From positions 186,001-250,000 of the forward strand of contig CAWENX010000005.1 in assembly GCA_963810555.1 (NCBI GenBank): 64,000 nt of DNA. The letters are read 5' to 3'. Origin of the DNA: G963677325 sp963810555 (lineage in GTDB: Bacteria > Bacteroidota > Bacteroidia > Bacteroidales > Prolixibacteraceae). Position 1 is the stretch's first letter, and each line of letters begins with the position of its first letter. Positions 45,657 to 54,873 of this stretch are shown in pieces. Both the position numbers and the translations under genes were made by a program. The notes beneath the pieces were generated by a model. That model saw only the letters and a list, made by a program, of their open reading frames with translations, searched no databases and was not told the DNA's origin.

Positions 45657-46778
45657 TTATCTTCTTTGCGGTTTTTGCGTAATTTTCGGTAATAATATTT
45701 GCTGATAGGGATCATCCTCGCTAATCAGATTGCGTTTCCAGACAATTATTCCGGGAATCATAAACAGCAAAGAACAAAATAAAAGATTGAATAACATCAA
45801 CCTGATTATTCCTATATCCTGCATTAAAAAAACCGGAATTATGAACAAAACATTGATAATTAATATCGTATATGTGGCCTGCTTGTGAGAAAATCCAAGA
45901 AGGAGCAACCTGTGATGAATATGATTTTTATCCGGTTTAAAAGGAGACCGTTTATTCAATATCCTGATTATAAAAACTCTTAAAGTATCGACTAACGGAT
46001 AAATAAGGATGGCAAAGGAAACGGCGGGTGCAGAGGCAATGGAATATGGCCCTGTCTGATCAAAATTGAGTTCATTGAATTTAATAACTATAATAGCTAC
46101 CAGAGTTCCCAGGACAAGGGAACCGGTGTCGCCCATAAAGATTTTATTCTTCTTACCATAAACATTATAATAAAAGAATCCGCAGAGAGATCCTACGAGA
46201 GAGAAAGAAAGTACGGCAAAATCGAAATGATTACTGATAAAAAACCATACTCCGAAAATTGTAGCAGCAAAAATACCTATTCCTGCAGCCAATCCATCGA
46301 TTCCGTCAATCAGGTTAAAAGCATTGATAAACACTATCATAACAAAGATTGTCAACAACATCCCCGGAATATATCCGATCTCCTCTATTCCCAGAAAACC
46401 ATGAAGATTGGTGAATCGAATCCTGGCTAAAAATATCAGGATCAACGCTGTAATTAATTGAGCTATAATCTTTTTAAAAGGTTTCAAATTGAGAATATCG
46501 TCTTTCAGACCCACAAAAAACATCAAAAGTACGGCAGTAAAAATACATCTAAGCATCGGGAACATGTAACCATCCATCCCTATTGTGGATGCCAGCATAA
46601 AACTTAAGTAAATAGCAATTCCACCTAAAGTAGGGACGGCTGTATGTGCGGAAGAACGGCCGTTGGGTTTATCGAACAATTTTAATGTATGAGCTATTCT
46701 GATCACAACAGGAACAGCATACAGAGCCACACTGACAGCGATTGTAAAACTAAGAATGACAAAAATCAGGTCGTGCAT
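45657..46778 (-). CDS. Undecaprenyl-phosphate sugar-1-phosphate transferase (WecA/TagO family)
   Basis: 373 residues, about 10-11 membrane helices. Signatures: FDKPNGRSSAHTAVPTLGGIAIYLSF, the catalytic Asp region GLKDDILNLKPFKKIIAQL, NAFNLIDGIDGLAAGIG, KKNKIFMGDTGSLVLG and KNHIHHRLLLLGFSHKQA. It transfers a GlcNAc-type phosphate to undecaprenyl phosphate, starting O-antigen or teichoic-type glycans. It sits at the edge of the polysaccharide locus and may compensate for the broken sugar transferase at 51867-52214. Confidence 0.92.
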   Translation of the reverse strand: MHDLIFVILSFTIAVSVALYAVPVVIRIAHTLKLFDKPNGRSSAHTAVPTLGGIAIYLSFMLASTIGMDGYMFPMLRCIFTAVLLMFFVGLKDDILNLKPFKKIIAQLITALILIFLARIRFTNLHGFLGIEEIGYIPGMLLTIFVMIVFINAFNLIDGIDGLAAGIGIFAATIFGVWFFISNHFDFAVLSFSLVGSLCGFFYYNVYGKKNKIFMGDTGSLVLGTLVAIIVIKFNELNFDQTGPYSIASAPAVSFAILIYPLVDTLRVFIIRILNKRSPFKPDKNHIHHRLLLLGFSHKQATYTILIINVLFIIPVFLMQDIGIIRLMLFNLLFCSLLFMIPGIIVWKRNLISEDDPYQQILLPKITQKPQRR

Positions 46779-46957
46779 TTAGAAGTTAAGCAAGGTTTGA
46801 AATTTTCAAATTAAATATTATATACTGTACACAACAGAACTAAGCATAGTTTATTCAATTTTAATAATATATAACAAAATTATCAAATTCATGTTAAAGT
46901 GGACATTCAACTAAAAAAAATTATTAACAAGTTATTAACAAAAATCCTCCTAATCAA

Positions 46958-47347
46958 TTATTTCTCTCTCCTTACTGAAGTCAAAAGCTTGTATATCAGG
47001 ATACCGGCAATTGCACCAAAAGAATCAGCTGCAATATCCAACCACTCAAAAGTCCGGCCATAGTGCATGACGAATTGTAATACTTCCATTAAAACCCCCC
47101 ATCCAATTGTTAGAAGAAGGATAAAATAATAGGTAACTGATTTGGATTCTGAATGAAACAACCAGCAGAACAACCATGCAAATCCAAGATACATGCAAAA
47201 ATGAACCAATTTATCAACTCCCTCAAATAAGGATATTTGCGGGATGTCGTACGATGGGATTAAAGAAAGAACAGCGACAATGAGTAAATAGATCAGAGTA
47301 ATTGTCAGCCTAAGTTTCTTATTGACAGAAAAAATAAAAGAGATCAT
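46958..47347 (-). CDS. VanZ-family membrane protein
   Basis: 129 residues, four membrane helices: LTITLIYLLIVAVLSLIPSYDIP, VDKLVHFCMYLGFAWLFCWLF, YYFILLLTIGWGVLMEVLQFVMHYGRTFEWLDIAADSFGAIAGILI. The Lys/His in DKLVHFCMY and the E-Q-F-x6-R-x-F-E-x2-D motif fit VanZ-like proteins. Function not established; often near envelope genes. Confidence 0.88.
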   Translation of the reverse strand: MISFIFSVNKKLRLTITLIYLLIVAVLSLIPSYDIPQISLFEGVDKLVHFCMYLGFAWLFCWLFHSESKSVTYYFILLLTIGWGVLMEVLQFVMHYGRTFEWLDIAADSFGAIAGILIYKLLTSVRREK

Positions 47348-47737
47348 GGAAAATAATTAATGAATTAAGAAAGGCTAAAGAAAGAATTAAGTCCCGATTA
47401 ATCGGGAAAGAATTAAGAATTAAGAAATTGATAATTTTTATGAGAGACATCTTTGTTTGGGGGACCGTAGTGATGAAAGATGTCCAAAAAGTTAGTATAA
47501 ATTAACCGCAAAGAGCCCTAAGCTTTTTCGCTAAGGCTACAAAAAATAAAGCACTTACATGACTGATTATCATGGCGTACTTTGTGCCTTCTTTGTTTAC
47601 TTTGCGATTAAATAATTCTATTGGGAATCTTTCCATCACTCTCTTTGCAAACCCGCACGGACATGATAGTTACAAAAGAAGTGAGGAATCTCCCTGAACT
47701 TCATTGGCCGGCTGGCGGATGAACAAGAAACAAAGTT
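47348..47737. repeat. Repeat-filled gap between vanZ and fcl
   Basis: Contains gaattaag-type simple repeats with a perfect palindrome CCCGATTAATCGGG (47393-47406), copy 2 of the ttaaccgc...gcgattaaa repeat (47502-47620; shares ttgcgattaaat with copy 1 at 40434), and a fragment of the gaagtgaggaatctc repeat (47674-47693). No gene supported. Confidence 0.75.
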
Positions 47738-48963
47738 TCAGGAGAGGTACCATTGATAGAGCTTCTCGATTCCTTTATCGATTTCGATTTTATGATGCCA
47801 GCCCAATCGATGAATTTTCGAAGGATCAGTAAGTTTTCTCATTGTCCCGTCAGGTTTTGATGTATCAAAGACAATACTGCCTTTAAAGCCAATTTTATCT
47901 TTAATCAGGTAGGCAAGGTCTTTTATTGAGATTTCTTTACCAGTTCCTATATTAATGTGAGTATTTCGAATTTCATTATTACGAATTCCACGAATTGAGG
48001 ACGAATTATCATTGTACAAATTTCACGAATTGAGGACGAATTAACACGAATTAAGTTATCAAAATCAATGTTTTCCAAGCAATAAACCGATGCTTCGGCC
48101 ATCTCTTCACTCCAGAGGAATTCGCGTAATGGAGCCCCGCTGCCCCAGACGGTCACTGATACTTTGTGAAGGGATGAGGGTGAGAGGGTGTGAGGGTGAG
48201 AGGGTGTGAGGATAATGCCATATTTTTCAAGGACCTGCAAAATCTTTCTCTCATTTTCTTCTCGTCTCATCGTCTCATCATCTCCCATTCTCCCTTTCTC
48301 ATCTACCCAATTTCCCGATATCCCCTCTATCGGCCGCCGGTTCAAATCCTCACGAAGGGCTTCCCAGTTATCCTCCTCCAGGCATTTCCCCAAATGTATT
48401 TTCCTAAGCAATGCCGGAAGTACATGGGATGTTTCGAGATTAAAGTTGTCATTCGGGCCATAGAGGTTGGTAGGCATCACAGAAATAAAGTTGGTACCGT
48501 ACTGCAGATTGTAACTCTCGCACATTTTAATTCCTGCAATTTTGGCAATAGCGTAAGGCTCATTGGTATATTCCAGTGGCGAAGTCAACAGGTATTCCTC
48601 TTTCATGGGCTGAGGGGCCTCCCGGGGATATATGCAGGTACTGCCCAGAAAAAGAAGCTTTTTCACATCGTATAGGTAGCATGCATGAATCACATTGTTC
48701 TGGATCATCAGGTTTTCATAAATGAACTGTCCCCGGTAAGTGTTGTTCGCTATGATTCCACCAACTTTTGCAGCCGCAAGGACAACATATTCAGGTTTTT
48801 CCTGTTTGAAAAATGAATTAACAGCCTTAGTATCCATCAGATTCAGTTCATCGATTGACCGACCCAGAATATTGGTATAACCTTTAGATTTTAAGGTCTT
48901 AGTTATTGCCGAACCTACCAGGCCCAGATGGCCGGCGACATATATTTTAGAGTTTTTATCCAT
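47738..48963 (-). pseudogene. fcl: GDP-L-fucose synthase interrupted by repeat-derived insertions
   Basis: SDR-type epimerase/reductase making GDP-L-fucose from the gmd product. From ATG 48963: GHLGLVGSAI (NADP motif), CIYPREAPQPMKEEYLL, YAIAKIAGIKMCESYNLQYG (catalytic YxxxK), and RPIEGISG. The frame then passes through repeat-like inserts (WVDEKGRMGDDETMRREENE and LTPSHPHTLSPSSLHK), returns to VTVWGSGAPLREFLWSEEMAEASVY, and finally enters a third insert (about 47974-48055) where the frame is lost. The true C terminus (RNTHINIGTGKEISIKDLAYLI...LYQWYLS) is in another frame down to 47738. Probably non-functional. Confidence 0.88.
47989..48043. repeat. 20-bp direct repeat inside the broken 3' part of fcl
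   Basis: CACGAATTGAGGACGAATTA occurs exactly twice (47989-48008 and 48024-48043) within aattcgtg-type intergenic-style sequence that interrupts fcl. The same kind of sequence (aattcgtaataattcgtgca) occurs between ribD and prmC (14883-14902). Confidence 0.9.
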
Positions 48964-49022
48964 GATCCACAAATCTTATCCACAAATAGACACAAATGAT
49001 ATCCACAAATAAACACAATTGA
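48964..49022. repeat. 'ttatccacaaatagacacaaat' repeat downstream of the GxxExxY gene
   Basis: Three degenerate units of atccacaaatNNacacaaatg lie between the fcl start and the GxxExxY stop. The same unit in the opposite sense precedes that gene (49391-49433) and recurs at 50648-50700, 50738-50795, 50884-50915 and 51833-51858. A dispersed repeat family concentrated in this locus. Confidence 0.85.
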
Positions 49023-49403
49023 TTAAAGAATAATTCGTTTGTATTGAAGTTTTGTTGCTCCAAAATTGACCAGTAATCCTAATTTCTTTTGGGTAGCTTT
49101 AAGGTAATTCAAGACTTGAGCCAGATGCTCTGGATGAATTGCATCAACAGCTTTCAGTTCCAAAATGATTTCATTAAAACAGATAAAATCGGCTACATAT
49201 TTTTTCTCCAATAAATGATCTTTATAATAAATATCGAGTACCTTTTCCTTTTGAGCATGAATATTCTGATCAATAAATTCATGAGTCAAGGCTTCCTGAT
49301 AAACAGCCTCCAGAAATCCACAACCTAACACATTATGAACATGCATACATGCCCCGATGATTTTATAGCACTCCTCTTTAAAAGGATAATCATTTGTGTC
49401 CAT
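49023..49403 (-). CDS. GxxExxY protein
   Basis: About 126 residues from ATG 49403. Family motif GCGFLEAVYQEAL (G-x2-E-x2-Y) near residue 30, then VLDIYYKDHLLEKKYVADFICFNEIILELKAVDAI with the D...ExK pattern of a PD-(D/E)XK-like fold, ending LGLLVNFGATKLQYKRIIL. An upstream ATG (49424) would add residues encoded by the 'cacaaatggacacaaat' repeat. A common accessory protein in Bacteroidota polysaccharide loci; function unknown. It is inserted between fcl and gmd, with the same repeat on both sides. Confidence 0.88.
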   Translation of the reverse strand: MDTNDYPFKEECYKIIGACMHVHNVLGCGFLEAVYQEALTHEFIDQNIHAQKEKVLDIYYKDHLLEKKYVADFICFNEIILELKAVDAIHPEHLAQVLNYLKATQKKLGLLVNFGATKLQYKRIIL

Positions 49404-49431
49404 TTGTGAATTATTTGTGTCCATTTGTGGA

Positions 49432-50615
49432 TCATTCAAAATAATTCAAAACCGGATGACCTCCATCTTTCAGCCAGGCATCTCTTTTCATCAGTTTCAG
49501 GTCGGACTGCATCATATCGGCCACCAGGCCCTTAAGGTCATATTCCGGTTTCCAGCCCAGCCTGGTCCTTGCTTTTGAAGCATCGCCAATTAAAAGATCC
49601 ACTTCTGTAGGTCTGAAATAAGCAGGATCGACCCCGACAATCTGAGAAGATGAAAGTGGAGGAAGATGAGAAGGCGAGAGACGCAATTTAATATCCTCCA
49701 GATACTGCTCACCGACTTTATCACTGAAGAGCTTTTCATCTATACCCGTAAGATAACCTTTCTCTTCAGCCCCCTCCCCGGTAAAGGTTACTTCCATTCC
49801 GATTTCAGAGGCTGCCATTTTGATAAAATCACGAATTGTGGTGGTGATACTCCGGTAGCAATGACATAATCATCAGGTTTATCCTGCTGCAAAATCAGAT
49901 ACATCGCTTTCACATAATCTTTAGCATGTCCCCAGTCACGTTTGGCAGTTAGGTTTCCCATAAAGAGCTTATCCTGTATACCAAAAGCTATACGGCTTAA
50001 CGCCCGGGTCACCTTGCGGGTGACAAAAGTCTCCCCCCGGATGGGACTCTCATGATTAAAGAGAATTCCGTTACTTGCATGAATTCCGTAAGCTTCCCTG
50101 TAGTTCACCGTAATCCAGTAACCATACAATTTTGCTACTCCATAAGGTGACCGGGGATAAAAAGGAGTTTTTTCATTCTGAGGAACTTCCTGCACCAATC
50201 CATACAGTTCAGAGGTTGAAGCCTGATAAATCCTTGTTTTCTTTGTTAATCCAAGCAATCTCACAGCTTCAAGTATCCGGAGTGTTCCTATTCCATCTGT
50301 GTTCGCAGTATATTCAGGCGTTTCGAATGAAACCTGAACATGGCTCATTGCGCCAAGATTATAAATCTCATCGGGCTGGACCTGTTGAATAATTCTTGTA
50401 AGATTTAGCGAATCAGTCAGATCGCCGTAATGAAGAAAGAAATTCCGGTTCTCCATATGCGGATCCTGATAAAGATGATCGATCCTTTCGGTATTAAAAA
50501 TGGATGAACGGCGCTTAATACCGTGTACCAGATATCCCTTTTTTAAAAGGTATTCACTCAGGTACGCACCATCCTGACCAGTTATACCGGTTATCAGAGC
50601 AGTTTTTTGAGACAT
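49432..50615 (-). pseudogene. gmd: GDP-mannose 4,6-dehydratase, single frameshift and a repeat-derived insert
   Basis: Makes GDP-4-keto-6-deoxy-D-mannose, the fcl substrate. From ATG 50615: TALITGITGQDGAYLSEYLL (NADP motif), YQASTSELYGLVQEVPQ with catalytic Ser/Thr-Glu, SPYGVAKLYGYWITVNYREAYGIHASNGILFNHESP (YxxxK), KRDWGHAKDYVKAMY. The first frame ends at 49788. The correct continuation IRDFIKMAASEIGMEVTF... is one base out of frame (indel near 49830). The tail reads through an unusual RLSPSHLPPLSSSQI segment before VDPAYFRPTEVDLLIGDASKARTRLGWKPEYDLKGLV. Confidence 0.9.
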
Positions 50616-50944
50616 TTTATTTTGGTTAAGTACAATACTATCCACACTTTACTCAAATGGAATCCACAAATTACACAAATGTTAAGAGATAAACACAAAT
50701 ACCTTCAAATGCAACCCTCTCATCTAAATTCTTTTTCTTGTATTTATTTGTGTCCGTTTGTGGATCAAAATTTGTGTTCATTCGTGGATTAGCTACTGAG
50801 GTTAATTTAAAAAATAAGGTTTTTTTCAAATCTTCCGAAATTCAATCTCATATTCTCACACTCTCACCCTCTCCTATAATCTTTGAGAATTTGTGCCTAT
50901 TTGAGGATCACTTCGCTAAATTTCAAAATGCCGGATGATCAAGT

Positions 50945-51343
50945 TCATTTTCCGGATTCAAGCTGATTTTTTAAAGAATGATATATAAATAAAGCAGAAT
51001 CATAAAACTTCCGGGCCTGATCAATATTTGGTTTCCCTTCAGGTAACAATCCCAATTCGCCAGGATAACGCGATTCAATATACAAACTATCCAGTGCAAT
51101 TATAATTTCTTCATCAAGATTAATACTGACAAATTCGGCGCATAGACTAAACAATTTACTTAGTGAATGAATTTTGGGAACTTTTCTATCGTTTTCTTCC
51201 AACACTGCTTTGAGCGTTTTTTCGATTGACTGTTGAGCATGAAAGGCAACCTGTCCGGTCAATCTCTCATTTTGTATAATTTGTTCTATTGTCTCAAGGT
51301 CAATACTTGCAGAAATAAGCCATTCTTTGGTAATATCCCGCAT
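50945..51343 (-). CDS. HEPN-domain protein, probable toxin/RNase of a HEPN-MNT pair
   Basis: 132 residues, all-helical. WLISASIDLETIEQI, VAFHAQQSIEKTLKAVLEEN, and RKVPKIHSLSKL, which provides the R-x5-H RNase motif (about residues 53-59), then YIESRYPGELG. In HEPN-MNT pairs the HEPN protein cleaves RNA and the partner nucleotidyltransferase inactivates it. The partner is immediately upstream (7-base gap). Confidence 0.88.
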   Translation of the reverse strand: MRDITKEWLISASIDLETIEQIIQNERLTGQVAFHAQQSIEKTLKAVLEENDRKVPKIHSLSKLFSLCAEFVSINLDEEIIIALDSLYIESRYPGELGLLPEGKPNIDQARKFYDSALFIYHSLKNQLESGK

Positions 51344-51350
51344 AATTTAT

Positions 51351-51680
51351 TCAAATCAGATTTATCCCTTTTTGCATGATTTCTTTCGAAAAAGAGCTTC
51401 CTAATTCCAGAAATTTCCGATGAACTGCTGAGGTATGCACGAGGATATCGGAAGGATATTTTTTTCTGAAATTGTTTAAGGCCAGGTATACCCTTTTCTT
51501 TACCTGTAGATTTTCCTCAAATGTCTCCGGAATGAAAGTTTCCTTTGTGACCACATAAAGATCAATATCGCTATCCTGATTCGGCGTTCCATAAGCATAA
51601 CTTCCAAAAAGTATAATCTTCTCAGGATCTACGCTTCGCAAATTTTCAATTATTTCATTCTTTAGAGATTCTTCCAACAT
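51351..51680 (-). CDS. MNT-type nucleotidyltransferase, probable antitoxin of a HEPN-MNT pair
   Basis: 109 residues with the minimal nucleotidyltransferase motif GSYAYGTPNQDSDIDLYVV (GS-x10-DxD, about residues 26-40), long enough to include the third acidic strand (YPSDILVHT). Upstream of, and almost touching, the HEPN gene. Such antitoxins can AMPylate the HEPN partner. Confidence 0.88.
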   Translation of the reverse strand: MLEESLKNEIIENLRSVDPEKIILFGSYAYGTPNQDSDIDLYVVTKETFIPETFEENLQVKKRVYLALNNFRKKYPSDILVHTSAVHRKFLELGSSFSKEIMQKGINLI

Positions 51681-51866
51681 AAAGGAATTTTTGTTACGAA
51701 GTTAGTAAATAAGAAGTTTGCAACAATGATACAACAAGCGGATTTATTTAAACAATCAGGTATCTTTTCCGGCTTTTCAATTTCAAATTCTCACATTATC
51801 ACATTCTCCTCTACTCACCCTCTAATATTTAGGAATTTGTGTCCATTTGTGTATCAGCATCTTATC

Positions 51867-52214
51867 TCAAAGCGTTTCCGGCCTTTTTGGTAAGTCTTTG
51901 AATATCTTATATACTAATTGACTTTCGGGAGCAAAAATCACCCAGGCAGTCAGAAAAATCAGCATAAAATCTGTATAAAAAGTTACGTGATCCTAATACC
52001 AGAGCTCAATTTCACCTTTATATGGAGAGATATGTAATTTATAATATTCAGCAAGGGGAATTTTAGCTTCCGTTAACAATTGCTCTTCATCCCTGAACAC
52101 GATCGAACCAATTCCCGTGAGACCGGGCTTTACGTTGTAAATAGCTGACTTTACATGATCCGGATAAGGAGAAAACGTTTCATCAACCAGAGGCCGCGGA
52201 CCGATAATGCTCAT
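51867..52214 (-). pseudogene. Truncated undecaprenyl-phosphate sugar transferase (exopolysaccharide initiation)
   Basis: Begins at the internal family motif MSIIGPRPLVDETFSPYP, continuing VKPGLTGIGSIVFRDEEQLL and EYYKLHISPYKGEIELWY, then a TAG. Past that stop the same frame reads DHVTFYTDFMLIFLTAWVIFAPESQLVYKIF to TGA at 51867, the normal C-terminal end. The N-terminal half with the membrane anchor and the RxFDL...SP region is missing upstream. So this is a fragment with one in-frame nonsense codon, a true pseudogene. Confidence 0.88.
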
Positions 52215-52397
52215 GTAGCTTAAAAGTATATTAATTGAGTGAGGTAGTTATTTGATTTTTGTATATCATAGAAATTTTACAATAGGAAATATTTAAGTCG
52301 ACGTGATATCTGATATCATTTATAACGAATATGGTTTGGTTCTTATTCACATTAGGTGTTATTATCATTGATGTTTTTAATGAGAAGTCAAATTCAT

Positions 52398-53621
52398 CTA
52401 ATAGAATACCAAATCAGTAATTCTTTTTATAATTTTATTACGATTAAATTGGCCTTCCATTAAAATATGGGCGTTTTTTGTTTTCTCAATAAGTATTTCC
52501 GACTTGCAAGAAGCAATTTCCTGAAATGAGTTGGCAATTTCCTGAATATTATCAGGTGAGGCTGTCCAACCTAAATTATACTCATAGATTAAATTGGTTA
52601 CCTCGCCACCCATTACGCCAAATATAGGTTTCTCAGCATTAAGGTATGATTGAAATTTAGCTGGAATTGTCCAATTATAGATAGGTTTATTTTCCAAAGC
52701 GATGATTAAGACATCTGCTCTGTTATAATAATATGGTATATCTGAAGATTTTACTCTTCCCCAGAATTTCACATTACCAATATTATTTTTTTTAACCAAT
52801 TCTCTTAAAAAATTTAAGTTAGACCCATCACCAATCAGGTTGAGCCAAATTTGACTGTCCGGATATTCTGTTAAAAATTGTTGAAATCCCAAAATAACAT
52901 TTTCAAGATTTTGTACCATACCAATGTTACCAGCAAAAACGAAATTGAACTTACCCGGATATATAATATTTTTATCAGTTCCATTAAGATTGTTCAATTT
53001 TGATGTAAGTGACCATTGAGGGATAAATTGTATATACTTTTGGGGATAATATTTTTGAATGAAATTTATATATCCAGGACAAGAGACTGTAATATTATCG
53101 CAATTAGAATAAACCCATCTTACGAATTTTTCGAGTATATATTTAGATATGCCTCTATTTGCCAATCCAAAAGCATAAACTGTTTCAGGCCAAACATCCT
53201 GAATCCAAATTGTAGTTTTTTTTCTGTACAATTTTTTTATCAAAATGCCAATAGAAGAAAAAGTCAGGGATCCAGTCTGGCAGATATAAATCAAATCGAA
53301 TTCTTTCCCTTTTATGATAGCCCATAACATACCCAGTGCCATGTTCCAGAAATAATTCAATATTTTTATTTTCTTATTGGTTTTGTACCCTTTAATGAAT
53401 TGAACCCGAAATACCGGCACCTCGTTAATTATTTCCTTTTGAAATATCTTGTTACGATAACCCGGAAACACCTTTCCATTCGGATAGGAAGGATTTCTCG
53501 TCAATACTGAAACAATAAATCCCTGATTTTTCCATTCAAATACAAGGTCGTTAATTAAAAATTCTTCTGGCGCAAAAACCTCAGTAATCACCAATACCTT
53601 TTTCCTCTGAAAATTACTCAT
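52398..53621 (-). CDS. Glycosyltransferase family 4, WbuB-like
   Basis: 407 residues, GT-B fold. The N-terminal domain has VLVITEVFAPEEFLINDLVFEWKNQGFIVSVLTRNPSYPNGKVFPGY, the WIQDVWPETVYAFG segment typical of the WbuB group, and the donor-site domain FVFAGNIGMVQNLENVILGFQ, IGDGSNLNFLRELVKK and VLIIALENKPIYNWTIPAKFQSYLNAEKPIFG. WbuB-type enzymes transfer N-acetyl-L-fucosamine, which fits the adjoining fnlABC genes. It overlaps the fnlC end by 4 bases. Confidence 0.87.
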   Translation of the reverse strand: MSNFQRKKVLVITEVFAPEEFLINDLVFEWKNQGFIVSVLTRNPSYPNGKVFPGYRNKIFQKEIINEVPVFRVQFIKGYKTNKKIKILNYFWNMALGMLWAIIKGKEFDLIYICQTGSLTFSSIGILIKKLYRKKTTIWIQDVWPETVYAFGLANRGISKYILEKFVRWVYSNCDNITVSCPGYINFIQKYYPQKYIQFIPQWSLTSKLNNLNGTDKNIIYPGKFNFVFAGNIGMVQNLENVILGFQQFLTEYPDSQIWLNLIGDGSNLNFLRELVKKNNIGNVKFWGRVKSSDIPYYYNRADVLIIALENKPIYNWTIPAKFQSYLNAEKPIFGVMGGEVTNLIYEYNLGWTASPDNIQEIANSFQEIASCKSEILIEKTKNAHILMEGQFNRNKIIKRITDLVFY

Positions 53622-54751
53622 TTAAGCCAAACAATTCTATTAACATAATCAGTATAGCTCAAAATAATACGCACTACTTTATCCGAAACATTGGGCATTT
53701 TATAATCCCTAACTTGCCTCAAAGTTCTTTGTTCTCCCCGTTTTTGACTTTCCAGAATTTTCAATCCCTGTAATATCCTTTCCGAATTTAATCCGACCAT
53801 CATAACAGATGCCTTCTTCCATTGCTTCGGGGCGTTCATGAGCTTCCCTGATATTTAAAGCCGGGAAATTCAGAATTGATGATTCTTCGGAAATTGTTCC
53901 ACTATCTGAGAGAACAGCTTTTGGCATTTTTCTGCAAATGAATGTAATCATGGAATCCAAGAGGTTTCATCAATTGGATTAATGGATGAAATTGAATTGC
54001 CTTTTCTTTGATCTTATTTCTTGTCCGGGGATGGGTGGAAACAATTATGGGTAATTGATATTTTTCCGCAATTAGATTCAAGACTGTCACTAATTTCTCA
54101 AAGTTGGCTGAATTGATGTTTTCTTCTCTGTGGGCTGATACTACAAAATACTTTTCTTTTATTAAGTGAAAGCCTTTGCAAAACATCGGAGTTGTCAATT
54201 TGTTTCATCTTAGTGTTTAAAACCTCAAACATGGGGCTTCCGGTTTTGATGATTCTATCTGCTGGCAATCCTTCGCTTAATAAATATTCCCTTGCAATAT
54301 CACTGTAAGTCAGATTAATATCTGAAATATGATCCACAATTTTACGATTTGTTTCTTCCGGAACCCTCTGATCGAAACAACGGTTTCCTGCTTCCATATG
54401 GAAAATTGGGATATGTCTTTTCTTTGCGGGAATGGCACATAAACAACTGTTGGTATCCCCTAAAACAAGAAATGCATCAGGTTGTTCTTTTTCAAGAACC
54501 GGATCAATATTGATTATAATCTGTCCGATAGTAACTGTCGCATTGGCTCCGGCAGCATTTAGAAAATAATCCGGCTTTCGTAATCCAAGGTCTTTAAAGA
54601 AAACTTCATTTAATTCATAATCGTAATTTTGACCCGTATGCACCAAAATGTGCTCAATGCTTTCACTTGAATCAAGTTTTTTAATGACCTGTGACAACCG
54701 GATAATTTCAGGACGAGTTCCGACTACTGTTAGGACTTTAAGTTTTTTCAT
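53618..54751 (-). pseudogene. fnlC: FnlC-like UDP-N-acetylglucosamine 2-epimerase family protein, three frameshifts
   Basis: Last step to UDP-N-acetyl-L-fucosamine. Pieces in order: MKKLKVLTVVGTRPEIIRLSQVIKKLD...LVLGDTNSCLCAIPAKKRHIPIFHMEAGNRCFDQRVPEETNRKIVDHISDINLTYS (to about 54195); EKYFVVSAHREENIN...IVSTHPRTRNKIKEKAIQFHPLIQLMKPLGFHDYIHLQKNAK (to about 53935); AVLSDSGTISEESSILNFPALNIREAHERPEAMEEG (to about 53815); ASVMMVGLNSERILQGLKIL to 53618. Sequence on both sides of each break is fully conserved, which argues for recent indels or consensus errors. It overlaps the downstream glycosyltransferase start. Confidence 0.88.
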
Positions 54752-54768
54752 TTGAATGAAAGGGTGGA

Positions 54769-54818
54769 ATAGTGTTAAGGTGGAACAGTGTTAAGGTGGA
54801 ACAGTGTTAAGGTGATAG
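54769..54818. repeat. 16-bp tandem repeat GGTGGAACAGTGTTAA, three units
   Basis: Units begin at about 54769 (with aatag for acag), 54785 and 54801 (GGTGGAACAGTGTTAA), followed by ggtgatag. It lies between fnlC and the four-helix-bundle gene. The far side of that gene also has low-complexity cactttatcactttatcacc repeats (55232-55262). Confidence 0.88.
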
Positions 54819-54873
54819 GGCGATGTCATTTCACTTTTCCACTTTTTCACTTTACTACTTTTCCACCATTACA

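Noticed and set aside
48190..48675. 161-codon plus-strand frame opposite fcl
   Set aside because: Shadow of fcl and its CT-rich inserts; no recognisable domain.
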